From positions 1-32,853 of IMG/VR virus record IMGVR_UViG_3300020186_000063: DNA of 32,853 nucleotides. One strand, 5' to 3'. The translations under genes were made by a program, and so were the position numbers. Positions within the stretch are counted from its first letter, which is position 1. Each line of letters opens with the position of its first letter. Source of the stretch: a virus. Below are positions 25,659 through 32,853 of this stretch, in pieces. The notes beneath the pieces were generated by a model, which had not been told where the DNA came from, searched no databases, and saw only the letters and a program-made list of their open reading frames with translations.

Positions 25659-27979
25659 CAGCGGAAGAACTGTATAACAAAGTAAAAGAGGTAGACTTCA
25701 CGATTGACATGAAGCCGTTTTATAAATGTGCTGATGGTGCTGTACGCGATGTAGAGTCAAAAGATGGACGATCAGATTACTATCAGTGGCTACCTAAACT
25801 CATTAAACTCAATAAGCCAAAGCAGGTCATTGAACTCGGTGGCGCTATGGGAGTTGCGTGTATTGCCATGCTACAGACACTTCCTGAAAACTCAAAGCTC
25901 TACTCAATTACACTTGAGGAGCATGGGCTTGAGTTTGCGTACATGGATAAAGAATATTCAAACCTTGTCAAGATAGTAGGAGATGACCTTAATCTTGCTA
26001 ACTGGCCGAAAGATCTTGATCTCTCAAAAACTGATCTCTGGTTTATTGACTCTGAACACTCCTATGAACAAGTCAGGGCTGAAATTGATTTGTACAAGCC
26101 ATTTTTCAAAGAAGGAGCAATTATACTTTTTGATGATATACACATCAATGATGGGCTTGCTCGTGTATGGGAGGAGATTAAACAAGAAATTCATGGATCA
26201 AAATATGAGTCAGATCTTCACTATTCAGGCTACGGGATTGTTGTTGTCGGGAAGCAGGTAGAGGAAAAGCGCGATCCTCATTTAATTGTTTATGGATCTT
26301 CGTATGATCGTGGCCTTGAGCATCTTCTTAAGATGTGGCCTGAGATTAGGGAAGTAGTACCCGATGCCCGACTCAGAGTCTTCTATGGTTGGGATATGTT
26401 TGACCTAGGCTACCGTGACAATCCTGAGCGCATGGCGTGGAAAGAGAAAATAAATGCTTCGATGAAGCAAGACGGTATACAGCATCTGGGCAGGATATCT
26501 CATCGCGCAGTTGAGAAGGAGTTTGAGCTAGCTGGCGTGTGGGCGTTTCCAACGCACTTTGGAGAGATTTCGTGCATGACAGCTATGAAGGCACAGAGAT
26601 ATGGTGCTATCCCTGTTGTCGTTGACTACGCGGCCTTAAAAGAGACTGTACAGTATGGGGTTAAGGTAAAAGGGGATATCTACGACAAAGAAACGAAGGA
26701 TCTTTATAAAAGCGCACTAATAGCCCTCCTCAACGATGAGAAGCATCAAGAGGCTATCAGACCAGAGATGATGGAGTGGGCAAAGAGGTTTGCATGGGGA
26801 AACGTTGCGAAACAATGGGATCAAGAGTTTCGGCATGAGATCACAGCTGAGGAGAAAGCACTGCAACTAATCTACGCAGGAGAACCAGTACAAGCACTTA
26901 AACTACTTACGAATAATACTCCGATGCGGGAAAAGCTGGTTAAAAAGCTCGATCAACTATTTAGTCCTGCTAAGTACGATATACCGCAACTAATTGAGTG
27001 TGTGCTAGATCCTCAGACACTAATCAATGAGATGCTCACTACAGGGAAAGAATGTGAAATAACAACTCCTAAATTGGACGTAGCCTTGAATAAAAAGCTA
27101 TGGGAGGGAGAAGGAAGGATTGATCGGCTTCGAATTATTGATAGACAGAATCTTGAGATACTATTAGCGGGATGCAACGCCTCATTTACAGAGACAGCAA
27201 AAGATATAACAATAAAATTTAAGCGTAACCTCGATAAGATGGTAGTCGAGTTACTTGAGAATAATCAAACGCTACAGGCGTGGGATATTGTCAAGGATAC
27301 CGATTGGCCGAAGAAGGATAGGTTATGGCTTCGGGTCAAACACGCATTTGAACCTGAGGCGTATAAGAAGTACTACTCAGAGCAGCTTGTTGAGCATCCT
27401 GTGACTGAGGAGCAGGCACTGGATTGTACAATGCTTTACCCGAGATTCAAGTGGTTAGTTGCGAGCATCGAGAAGCAAAAGCCCTCTAGCGTGTTGGATC
27501 TCGGTTGTGCTGATGGGTATGTCTGTTTAACCTTAGCGAAGCGCGGATATGACTGTTTTGGTGTTAACCTCTATGAGCCATCAATTGTAATTGCTAAGGA
27601 AAGAGCGAAAAAACACAACGTACCCGCGAAGTTTGAAGTTGGGGATCTTATGGATCAGAAGCGTAAATATGACGCTGTAATCCTTTCTGAGGTTCTGGAA
27701 CACATGCCCAATCCCCAACTTGTTATTGATCATTGTATGAGCTTAGTTAATAAAGGCGGCAGCTTCTACATTACCACTCCATCGCCGGAGCATATAGGTA
27801 TCAAAGATCATAAGAAAGAAGCCGGAAGACTAAGCGGAGATTGGGATGACGGACTTCCAAGCGGCCATCTCCAGATATTCAGTGAAGAAGAACTACGGAG
27901 TTTATTGTCTAAGTATAAAGTTGAGCAATTCCTAATAGACGAACAAGGGTGTTTTATGAGTGAGGTGAGGCATAAATGA
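25655..27979 (+). CDS. Methyltransferase - GT-B C-terminal half - methyltransferase fusion (774 aa)
   Basis: It starts in ATGA overlap with the previous gene. Residues 55-200 are a class I SAM methyltransferase (VIELGGAMGVACIAML, LWFIDSEHSYEQV, IILFDDIH), like Methyltransf_24/CmcI. Residues 205-395 are a GT-B C-terminal half (HLIVYGSSYDRGLEHLL, FPTHFGEISCMTAMKAQ, then YGAIPVVV) that continues the GT-B half at the end of the previous protein. Residues 400-600 are helical. Residues 610-730 are a second methyltransferase (VLDLGCADGYVC, VILSEVLEHMPNPQLVI). The protein probably transfers sugars and O-methylates them. Confidence 0.82.
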   Translation: MTAEELYNKVKEVDFTIDMKPFYKCADGAVRDVESKDGRSDYYQWLPKLIKLNKPKQVIELGGAMGVACIAMLQTLPENSKLYSITLEEHGLEFAYMDKEYSNLVKIVGDDLNLANWPKDLDLSKTDLWFIDSEHSYEQVRAEIDLYKPFFKEGAIILFDDIHINDGLARVWEEIKQEIHGSKYESDLHYSGYGIVVVGKQVEEKRDPHLIVYGSSYDRGLEHLLKMWPEIREVVPDARLRVFYGWDMFDLGYRDNPERMAWKEKINASMKQDGIQHLGRISHRAVEKEFELAGVWAFPTHFGEISCMTAMKAQRYGAIPVVVDYAALKETVQYGVKVKGDIYDKETKDLYKSALIALLNDEKHQEAIRPEMMEWAKRFAWGNVAKQWDQEFRHEITAEEKALQLIYAGEPVQALKLLTNNTPMREKLVKKLDQLFSPAKYDIPQLIECVLDPQTLINEMLTTGKECEITTPKLDVALNKKLWEGEGRIDRLRIIDRQNLEILLAGCNASFTETAKDITIKFKRNLDKMVVELLENNQTLQAWDIVKDTDWPKKDRLWLRVKHAFEPEAYKKYYSEQLVEHPVTEEQALDCTMLYPRFKWLVASIEKQKPSSVLDLGCADGYVCLTLAKRGYDCFGVNLYEPSIVIAKERAKKHNVPAKFEVGDLMDQKRKYDAVILSEVLEHMPNPQLVIDHCMSLVNKGGSFYITTPSPEHIGIKDHKKEAGRLSGDWDDGLPSGHLQIFSEEELRSLLSKYKVEQFLIDEQGCFMSEVRHK

Positions 27980-28140
27980 GCGACGGAAAATATAAAAAGA
28001 AATGTGATCACTGCAAGGAGAATGACGTTTGGGTGTTTGCAATGGATCGCATGGGAAATCTCCCCAAAGCATATTGCGGCAAGGTCTGTGAAGCAAATGC
28101 AAAATATGACAAGAGATTTGACAAGAGATTTGAGAAATGA
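27976..28140 (+). CDS. Zinc-finger micro-protein (54 aa)
   Basis: ATGA overlaps at both ends tie it to the glycosyltransferase genes. C10-x2-C13 (KCDHCKEN) and C34-x3-C38 (YCGKVCEAN) form a probable treble-clef or ribbon site. The end holds a perfect 12-nt tandem duplication giving DKRFDKRFEK. It is an unexpected gene in a sugar-biosynthesis operon. Function unknown. Confidence 0.65.
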   Translation: MSDGKYKKKCDHCKENDVWVFAMDRMGNLPKAYCGKVCEANAKYDKRFDKRFEK

Positions 28141-28946
28141 ACATTGCTTTCTACTGGCCTTTTATTCATGCAAATAAAGTATTTGACAACTGGCGGGATG
28201 GACTTCGTGCTGCAATTGAGATCATTGCCAAAGAACACGAAGTGGACTGGATTATTGGGCAGGACAAGTTACCTGAGGCGGGAAAGTACGATGCGATCAT
28301 CTTCTGGGATGACAGCAACAGTGACTTTTTCAAACACTTTGGAGACTACAAAAAAGAGAAGATAGGGCTTTGCTTAACAACAAATCCGCAAAACTTTGAG
28401 AATCTCAACAAACTTGACGTTGTTTATGTTGAAAGTGGACCAGTATATGATCAGGTTCGATCTCATGGCATGTGGGCGCTTAAAGCGTTCGGAACAGATA
28501 CTAATTTCTATACTCCAAATAACACCAATAAAGACATAGAGAACTTCTACCCCGCAACATTTAGTCCGTGGAAAAGACAACGGGATCTTGCTGAACTTGG
28601 AGGGTCATTATATTGTGTCGGAACAATTCAGCCAGACGGTCAAGAAGACTATCAAGCAGTCTGTAACTCAGGAGCAACTGTTGAGGTTGGTTACTTTCCT
28701 CCTGAGCATATTAGAGACCTTTACAGAAGAGCGAATAATGTTGTAATCCCAGCAGTTCACGGCTCAGAGCGAACGGTACTCGAGGCTATGGCTTGTGGGA
28801 TTGAGCCTGATGTCAATCCGGATAATACTAGGGCGTACTCATATATCAAAGAACTTGAGGAGTCAGGACTATCACCGCGTGATTTCGTTGTACTTAATTA
28901 TTCATCTGAGAAGTATGCCAAGGCGTTATTAAGGGGAATCTTATGA
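28137..28946 (+). CDS. GT-B family glycosyltransferase (269 aa)
   Basis: An N-terminal Rossmann region (MNIAFYWPFIHANKVF, AAIEIIAKEHEVDWIIG, YDAIIFWDD) leads to a C-terminal donor-binding region with VVIPAVHGSERTVLEAMACGI, the E-x7-E-like loop of GT4 enzymes that binds the nucleotide sugar. At 269 aa it is shorter than typical GT4 proteins (350-400), with a reduced C-terminal domain, so either it is compact or uses a non-standard acceptor. It is joined to its neighbours by ATGA overlaps. Confidence 0.7.
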   Translation: MNIAFYWPFIHANKVFDNWRDGLRAAIEIIAKEHEVDWIIGQDKLPEAGKYDAIIFWDDSNSDFFKHFGDYKKEKIGLCLTTNPQNFENLNKLDVVYVESGPVYDQVRSHGMWALKAFGTDTNFYTPNNTNKDIENFYPATFSPWKRQRDLAELGGSLYCVGTIQPDGQEDYQAVCNSGATVEVGYFPPEHIRDLYRRANNVVIPAVHGSERTVLEAMACGIEPDVNPDNTRAYSYIKELEESGLSPRDFVVLNYSSEKYAKALLRGIL

Positions 28947-29797
28947 AGTGTTTAGTTACAGGTAATGGAGGATTTATAGGGAGTCATCTGACTGATTACC
29001 TTCTTGATCTTGGGCATGAAGTTATTGGTGTTGATAATTTTCTCACTGGAGACTTAAAAAACGTACAGGAGAGAGTCAATTTTTACTTTACTGATATTCG
29101 GTCTTTGGATACGATGAAGATTATCTTTAATCGTGAAAAGCCTGATTGGGTATTCCATCTCGCAGCAAATCCAAGAACATTTTTATCTGTTGAAGATCCT
29201 CTCCTTAATCATACGATTAACATTGATGGGACATTAAATGTTCTGTTAGCTGCAAGAGAGGCAAATGTAAAAAAGGTTATCTTTGCCTCAAGCTGTATCC
29301 TTTATTCTCCGAATACTCCCTATTATGTGAGCAAATTAACAGGAGAGGAATATATGAAGGTGTTTTCTAGTCTCTACGGAGTAAAGACAATCTCGCTTCG
29401 ATATTCAAATGTTTATGGATCTCTGAGGCAGTCGGAGAAAGGATCGCACATAAACGCCCTAGCATCGCTGCATAAAAGCAAACGTGCCATAGGAAGAATC
29501 TGGCTTACGGGAGATGGTAAGCAAACGAGGGACTGGACTCATGTAACGGATATCGCAAGAGCTAATTTATTGGCAGCAGAATCTACAGCAGAGGGGGTGT
29601 TTGATATATGTACGGGAGTACAGACAAGTATGAATACCATAGCCAAATATTTTGATTGTCCGATTGATTATATTGCAGATCAATTAGGGGATGCAAAACA
29701 TCTTAGTGTCTCACAAGATCCTATCCCAGCAAAAGATGCCTTCAAATACACCTACGAAATACCACTCAATGAGGAGAGTATTAAACCTTACCTATGA
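28943..29797 (+). CDS. NAD-dependent nucleotide-sugar epimerase/dehydratase (284 aa)
   Basis: This extended short-chain dehydrogenase has the NAD-binding TGNGGFIGSHL (6-16), the DNFLTGDLKNV loop, VFHLAANPR and the catalytic YYVSK (YxxxK) preceded by ASSCILYS with the active Ser. RYSNVYG and TRDWTHVTDIA match GalE-like and dTDP-glucose dehydratase-like members. It interconverts nucleotide sugars, providing donors for the surrounding transferases. Whether it is a 4-epimerase or a dehydratase cannot be decided by eye. It is joined by ATGA overlaps at both ends. Confidence 0.85.
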   Translation: MKCLVTGNGGFIGSHLTDYLLDLGHEVIGVDNFLTGDLKNVQERVNFYFTDIRSLDTMKIIFNREKPDWVFHLAANPRTFLSVEDPLLNHTINIDGTLNVLLAAREANVKKVIFASSCILYSPNTPYYVSKLTGEEYMKVFSSLYGVKTISLRYSNVYGSLRQSEKGSHINALASLHKSKRAIGRIWLTGDGKQTRDWTHVTDIARANLLAAESTAEGVFDICTGVQTSMNTIAKYFDCPIDYIADQLGDAKHLSVSQDPIPAKDAFKYTYEIPLNEESIKPYL

Positions 29798-30516
29798 TTG
29801 ATGTAGTGATGCTTGCGTTTAATTTCAATGAGGAGTTAGCACGACTTACGGAGTCTGCTATTCATTCAGTCAAACAGTCTCCAATGGGCAGATTGCTAAT
29901 TATTGACAATGCTTCTGAGATTAGGGCGGGGATGCTGCGGGATCTTGCTGACGTGTATGTGCGCAATAAAACAAATCTCGGATATCCCACAGCCGTCAAT
30001 CAAGGGGTATCACTTGCAAGAACTGAGTTTATCGCAATAGCAAACAACGACATCAGGGTGTCTCCTAATTGGGTTAATGTATCAAAGAGTATCTTTAATG
30101 AGCATCCAAAGGTGGGATCTGTGCATTTTCGAATGATTGGGTACGATCATCCAATTATTGAAGGATCTGATATCTGGATCACTGGTAAGGAGCGATGGTG
30201 TCATTCTTCTTTTTATGTAATACGAAAAGAGGCATTTCAAGTGTACGACGAGAATTACTCAAAGGGTGGCTTTGATGACTACGATCATCATTTTAGGCTC
30301 CGTAGTAAGGGTTGGAGGCAGGCATACACCAATAAGGTATCATTCCAGCATGTTGACTCGATTACCTATCGAACAATGGAGAGTAAGGAGGACAGGTCAA
30401 TAAGGGATCTTAAGAATAAAGAGTATTACAAAACTAAGTTTGGAGAATATCCTGATATCCAGTTCAACAAAGCGTTTCCTGAGCAGATTACCTTACCCTA
30501 TATTCCTTTTCCATGA
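29794..30516 (+). CDS. GT2 family glycosyltransferase (240 aa)
   Basis: The GT-A fold is recognisable: DVVMLAFNFNEELARL, then LLIIDNAS (nucleotide-binding strand), NKTNLGYPTAVNQGVSLA, and the metal-binding IANNDIRVSP, where NND replaces the common DxD. GGFDDYDHHFRLRSKGW is the acceptor-site region, and FQHVDS ends the core. The length fits a single-domain enzyme without a membrane anchor. It acts in a chain with the next transferase (ATGA overlap). Confidence 0.82.
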   Translation: MIDVVMLAFNFNEELARLTESAIHSVKQSPMGRLLIIDNASEIRAGMLRDLADVYVRNKTNLGYPTAVNQGVSLARTEFIAIANNDIRVSPNWVNVSKSIFNEHPKVGSVHFRMIGYDHPIIEGSDIWITGKERWCHSSFYVIRKEAFQVYDENYSKGGFDDYDHHFRLRSKGWRQAYTNKVSFQHVDSITYRTMESKEDRSIRDLKNKEYYKTKFGEYPDIQFNKAFPEQITLPYIPFP

Positions 30517-31253
30517 TTTCAGTTATTACTCCATCAGTAAGAGATGAGATGCTTCCGATTATTGAGAAGTGCCTAAAGCGTCAGGACTTTGATGATTTTG
30601 AGTGGATTATAACTAGTCCAATTGAAATTGCCTCGGTTATGCCTACGCTACTTCTCAAAGATCCTCCAAAGCTTCCTGGTGACTTCTATACACTGTGCAA
30701 AGGCTGGAATCAAGCATATGCTCATGCAAAGGGTGAATTAATTGTTAATATTCAGGATGGCATTTGGTTTCCTCCTGATATCCTATCGAAGTTTTGGTTT
30801 CACTATCAGAATAAGCCTCGGGCGTTGCTCTCAGCGATAGGTCATCAATACGATAGCTTTGATGATCTCGGTGTACCGACAAACAAAATGTGGCATGATC
30901 CAAGGTCTAAATCAGACATATCGTTTGAAGAAGTTGCACCAAGTGAAATAGAGATGGTTCTTTGCTCTATACCTAGACAAGCGCTTATTGAATGTGGAGG
31001 AATCGATGAGGAATATGATACTTGCGCTGCGGTTTGTGAAAAGGAGATGTGCTGGCGGTTGAATGAACTAGGCTGGGATTTCTACATTGATCACACGATT
31101 GAGTATAAAGCTATCCACCATCCGAGGCTCAATGATGACTGGGAGAGAGTGTATCGTGAGAAATCTACTCCGTTATTCATAAAACACATGAAAGAACGTT
31201 CAGCAGGCACAAGAACGCTTAATGTTGACAATTTGTTGAAATACATTGCATGA
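30513..31253 (+). CDS. GT2-like glycosyltransferase (246 aa)
   Basis: The N-terminal MISVITPSVRDEMLPII, then FEWIITSP, GWNQAYAHAKGELIVNIQDGIWFPP (with QDG in place of DxD) and CEKEMCWRLNELGWDF (the acceptor ED motif) are those of GT2 enzymes. The start forms ATGA with its neighbour. The last gene of the glycan island, it is followed by the clearest promoter in the series, leader E. The missing canonical DxD makes catalytic competence less certain. Confidence 0.75.
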   Translation: MISVITPSVRDEMLPIIEKCLKRQDFDDFEWIITSPIEIASVMPTLLLKDPPKLPGDFYTLCKGWNQAYAHAKGELIVNIQDGIWFPPDILSKFWFHYQNKPRALLSAIGHQYDSFDDLGVPTNKMWHDPRSKSDISFEEVAPSEIEMVLCSIPRQALIECGGIDEEYDTCAAVCEKEMCWRLNELGWDFYIDHTIEYKAIHHPRLNDDWERVYREKSTPLFIKHMKERSAGTRTLNVDNLLKYIA

Positions 31254-31264
31254 GAGTGTATAAT
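31236..31264 (+). promoter_or_regulatory. Sigma70-like promoter, leader E
   Basis: TTGAAA (31236-31241), a 17-nt spacer and perfect TATAAT (31259-31264), overlapping the end of the last glycosyltransferase gene. The following 32 nt match leader A closely and with compensatory hairpin changes. Confidence 0.8.
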
Positions 31265-31290
31265 GGTTTTAGTCAAATCTTATTGATCAT

Positions 31291-31313
31291 GGCGCCTTAG
31301 AGGGCGTTTTTTT
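31291..31313 (+). terminator. Intrinsic terminator next to start codon, leader E
   Basis: GGCGCC (31291-31296) pairs with GGCGTT (31303-31308, two G-U) around TTAGAG and runs into seven T; one C separates the T-run from ATG at 31315. Confidence 0.7.
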
Positions 31314-31314
31314 C

Positions 31315-31788
31315 ATGGAACTAACAATCATACCATCAGAAGAAACACCAAGGGAGAATATCAGCTTGGGGTCACTGAAAGACAAGCCAAAAGAAAAGAG
31401 GCCTGAAATTGTGGCTGAAAAACTTGAATTGTCAAAAAATATCCAAAAGTTCGATAATAAAAAACATACAGCTAGTCCTTATGATTACAATTCCATTTCA
31501 TTAGCGAAAAAAACGGAGTATACTCCAACAGCTGATGAGATGATTACTACTCCCATATATAATCATGTAGGCAAGTTTTTAGGAATAGATACCAGACATG
31601 AATGGAATCAACACTACGATAAAGTTAAAACATTAGTTGATTGGGCACAAAAGAAAAGCGGAGCTAAAGATTTAAACTCGGTTATGAACTTTTTGAATGG
31701 TGCATTAAACGCTGCTCCGAGTTTTGGAATGAATCACAAGAGGATAGATCAATTATATATGTACGCAAGATTAAATATGGCAGGATAA
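31315..31788 (+). CDS. Hypothetical structural-region protein (157 aa)
   Basis: It opens directly behind leader E. The first 70 residues are charged, low-complexity and probably disordered (KDKPKEKRPEIVAEKLE). Residues about 85-157 are a helical domain (MITTPIYNHVGKFLGID, then WNQHYDKVKTLVDWAQKKSG and NFLNGALNAAPSFGM). The shape, a disordered start with a compact helical end, suits a minor virion or assembly protein. No family is recognised. The next gene follows after one base. Confidence 0.55.
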   Translation: MELTIIPSEETPRENISLGSLKDKPKEKRPEIVAEKLELSKNIQKFDNKKHTASPYDYNSISLAKKTEYTPTADEMITTPIYNHVGKFLGIDTRHEWNQHYDKVKTLVDWAQKKSGAKDLNSVMNFLNGALNAAPSFGMNHKRIDQLYMYARLNMAG

Positions 31789-31789
31789 T

Positions 31790-32716
31790 ATGGGGAACTT
31801 AAATTTTCAGGATGTAATTAGAGACGTACATGATGCTAGCCTTCATTCACTTAAAACAACTGCATCGCTGAGCGCTTCGACTGTATATGTGGGAAACTCT
31901 ACGCTGTATGCAGTCGTCAATACTGGATCAGCAAGCGATTCAACTGTTAAGTTGGGATTTGTCACAGCCGCTATCTCAACTCCTACATTGTTTGCGGTTG
32001 TTAATACTGGTGAAGCTAATACCGGTAATAGTACAATTAATCCTGGCCCTAATCAGATAGGTTCGGTAACAGTATCTAATCCAATAACATTAAATAGTGT
32101 AGTAACGCTTTCCTCTTCTACTAATTACATTGGTCTTGCCTCAGTTAATATAGGTGGTACTCTTCCTGCACTGGTGGCAAGTACGGTTAATATTGGCTCA
32201 GTCTCAGTACTTGGTGGCGGTATTGCACTTAATGCAGGTGTTAATAACATCGGCTTTGCTACAATAGCCAACGCTGTTTCATGGCCTGACCCAAAAACTT
32301 TCATAGGGTTAGCAACTACAGTTAATGGAGCAGGAACTCAATTTATTGGACTAGTTACAGCTTGGACTAGAAACGCAGGAACTACTAAAACTTTAATTAA
32401 TCTTCCAGTTGGCTTCTCTGTGGCTTCTATAACTACAATCGCTGTTCCTACTAATGTAAATAGTGTGTATGTAACCAACTTATTGCTTAATTCAAATGCG
32501 ACAGTGAGAATAACTCTAAAGTCAGGAGTTACTTACTTAACTGGTAATGCTTCTATCGGAGTAACTCTTAATCCTGGGGGTGGGCTGGTAATGACAGGAT
32601 CTCCAGACTCTCCATCTTGGATAGGACTACCATCAGGAGCTTTAGTTGTAGAGAAGTTTGACTTAACAGCAACATCTGCTCAAATAGCAGGTAATATAGT
32701 TTATTATCAGGAGTGA
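31790..32716 (+). CDS. Beta-repeat structural protein, probable tail fibre or virion surface protein (308 aa)
   Basis: After a short helical start (MGNLNFQDVIRDVHDASLHS), the chain is made of short, repeated beta segments with small residues: STVYVGNSTLYAVVNTG and TLFAVVNTGEA, then recurring NIGSV, YIGLASV, NIGFATI and FIGLVT motifs. The last 90 residues form a globular beta domain. Such repeats are typical of extended fibres or surface spikes and may be the acceptor of the phage's own glycosylation, which is speculation. AGGA precedes the start. Confidence 0.6.
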   Translation: MGNLNFQDVIRDVHDASLHSLKTTASLSASTVYVGNSTLYAVVNTGSASDSTVKLGFVTAAISTPTLFAVVNTGEANTGNSTINPGPNQIGSVTVSNPITLNSVVTLSSSTNYIGLASVNIGGTLPALVASTVNIGSVSVLGGGIALNAGVNNIGFATIANAVSWPDPKTFIGLATTVNGAGTQFIGLVTAWTRNAGTTKTLINLPVGFSVASITTIAVPTNVNSVYVTNLLLNSNATVRITLKSGVTYLTGNASIGVTLNPGGGLVMTGSPDSPSWIGLPSGALVVEKFDLTATSAQIAGNIVYYQE

Positions 32717-32717
32717 T

Positions 32718-32777
32718 ATGGCAAACATAGCAATTTTCAAATCAGGACAATTTCCTCAATATCTACAAAGGAGGTGA
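32718..32777 (+). CDS. Micro-ORF (19 aa) ending in the next ribosome-binding site
   Basis: AGGAGTGAT precedes the ATG. The frame reads MANIAIFKSGQFPQYLQRR and stops at 32777. Its final codons AGG AGG TGA are the ribosome-binding site of the gene at 32781, so translation of the two is coupled. It may be a truncated remnant or a small virion peptide. Confidence 0.4.
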   Translation: MANIAIFKSGQFPQYLQRR

Positions 32778-32780
32778 ATT

Positions 32781-32853
32781 ATGCCAAACGAAATACGAAC
32801 AAAACCAATAACAAAAGCAAACTTCACAATTACTTTGGCGTCACTCGCTAACG
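32781..32853 (+). CDS. Structural protein, 3' partial
   Basis: An ideal AAGGAGGTGAATT precedes the ATG. The visible 24 residues start MPNEIRTKPITKANFTITL and end in ASLAN at the window edge. Similar openings are seen in small beta-sandwich virion proteins. The frame continues out of the window. Confidence 0.5.
   Translation, partial: MPNEIRTKPITKANFTITLASLAN

Noticed and set aside
1-32853. Recoded stop codons (UGA or UAG reassigned)
   Set aside because: TGA ends many genes in ATGA overlaps, and TAG ends the first gene (3698) and others at sensible protein ends, with no in-frame stops inside recognisable domains.

Overview
The window is a contiguous piece of a tailed double-stranded DNA phage (Caudoviricetes). 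Every supported gene is on the + strand, they are packed with 1-8 nt overlaps (ATGA or TAATG) or very short gaps, and the head/packaging set is recognisable: small and large terminase, portal, scaffold-like protein and an HK97-type major capsid protein. TGA, TAA and TAG all act as ordinary stops, so the code is standard. The host cannot be named from the sequence. Strong Shine-Dalgarno sites (AAAGGAGGTGA) before many late genes indicate a bacterial host. No integrase or repressor pair is visible, so nothing suggests lysogeny. The window cuts through a gene at each end.

Layout: 1-3698 is the end of a giant virion-associated (LPD38-like) protein carrying an ADP-ribosyltransferase-like module. 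3779-7030 is a structural and lysis block (tail/appendage-like protein, XhlA-like coiled-coil/TM protein, Amidase_2 endolysin, small membrane proteins). 7183-11087 is a replication/recombination block (replication-initiator-like protein, annealing protein, HTH protein, RusA resolvase, plus a membrane-anchored lysozyme/transglycosylase-like protein). 11084-16460 is an accessory island of more than twenty small genes, including a C5-cytosine methyltransferase, a YopX protein overlapped by an HNH endonuclease and an Acb2-like cyclic-nucleotide sponge. Its gene junctions carry repeated sequences. 16492-23729 is packaging and head formation. 23910-31253 is a glycan island (GT2 and GT-B glycosyltransferases, two methyltransferase domains, an NAD-dependent sugar epimerase/dehydratase). 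31315-32853 returns to structural proteins.

Three things stand out. (1) At five module boundaries a sigma70-like promoter is followed within about 30-80 nt by an intrinsic-terminator hairpin. At four of them the U-tract directly abuts the next ATG, and two copies are 25/32 identical with compensatory changes in an upstream mini-hairpin. This looks like a shared regulatory leader controlling the modules. (2) The accessory island has six exact copies of a 22-nt sequence running across stop/start junctions, plus shared coding starts, suggesting cassette-like gene shuffling; the Acb2-like gene sits in it. (3) Two proteins show domain-level rearrangement: an ART-like module bracketed by in-frame 23-bp direct repeats, and a GT-B glycosyltransferase split into two genes by an inserted methyltransferase domain.

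Functional calls come from reading motifs by eye. No database search was run.
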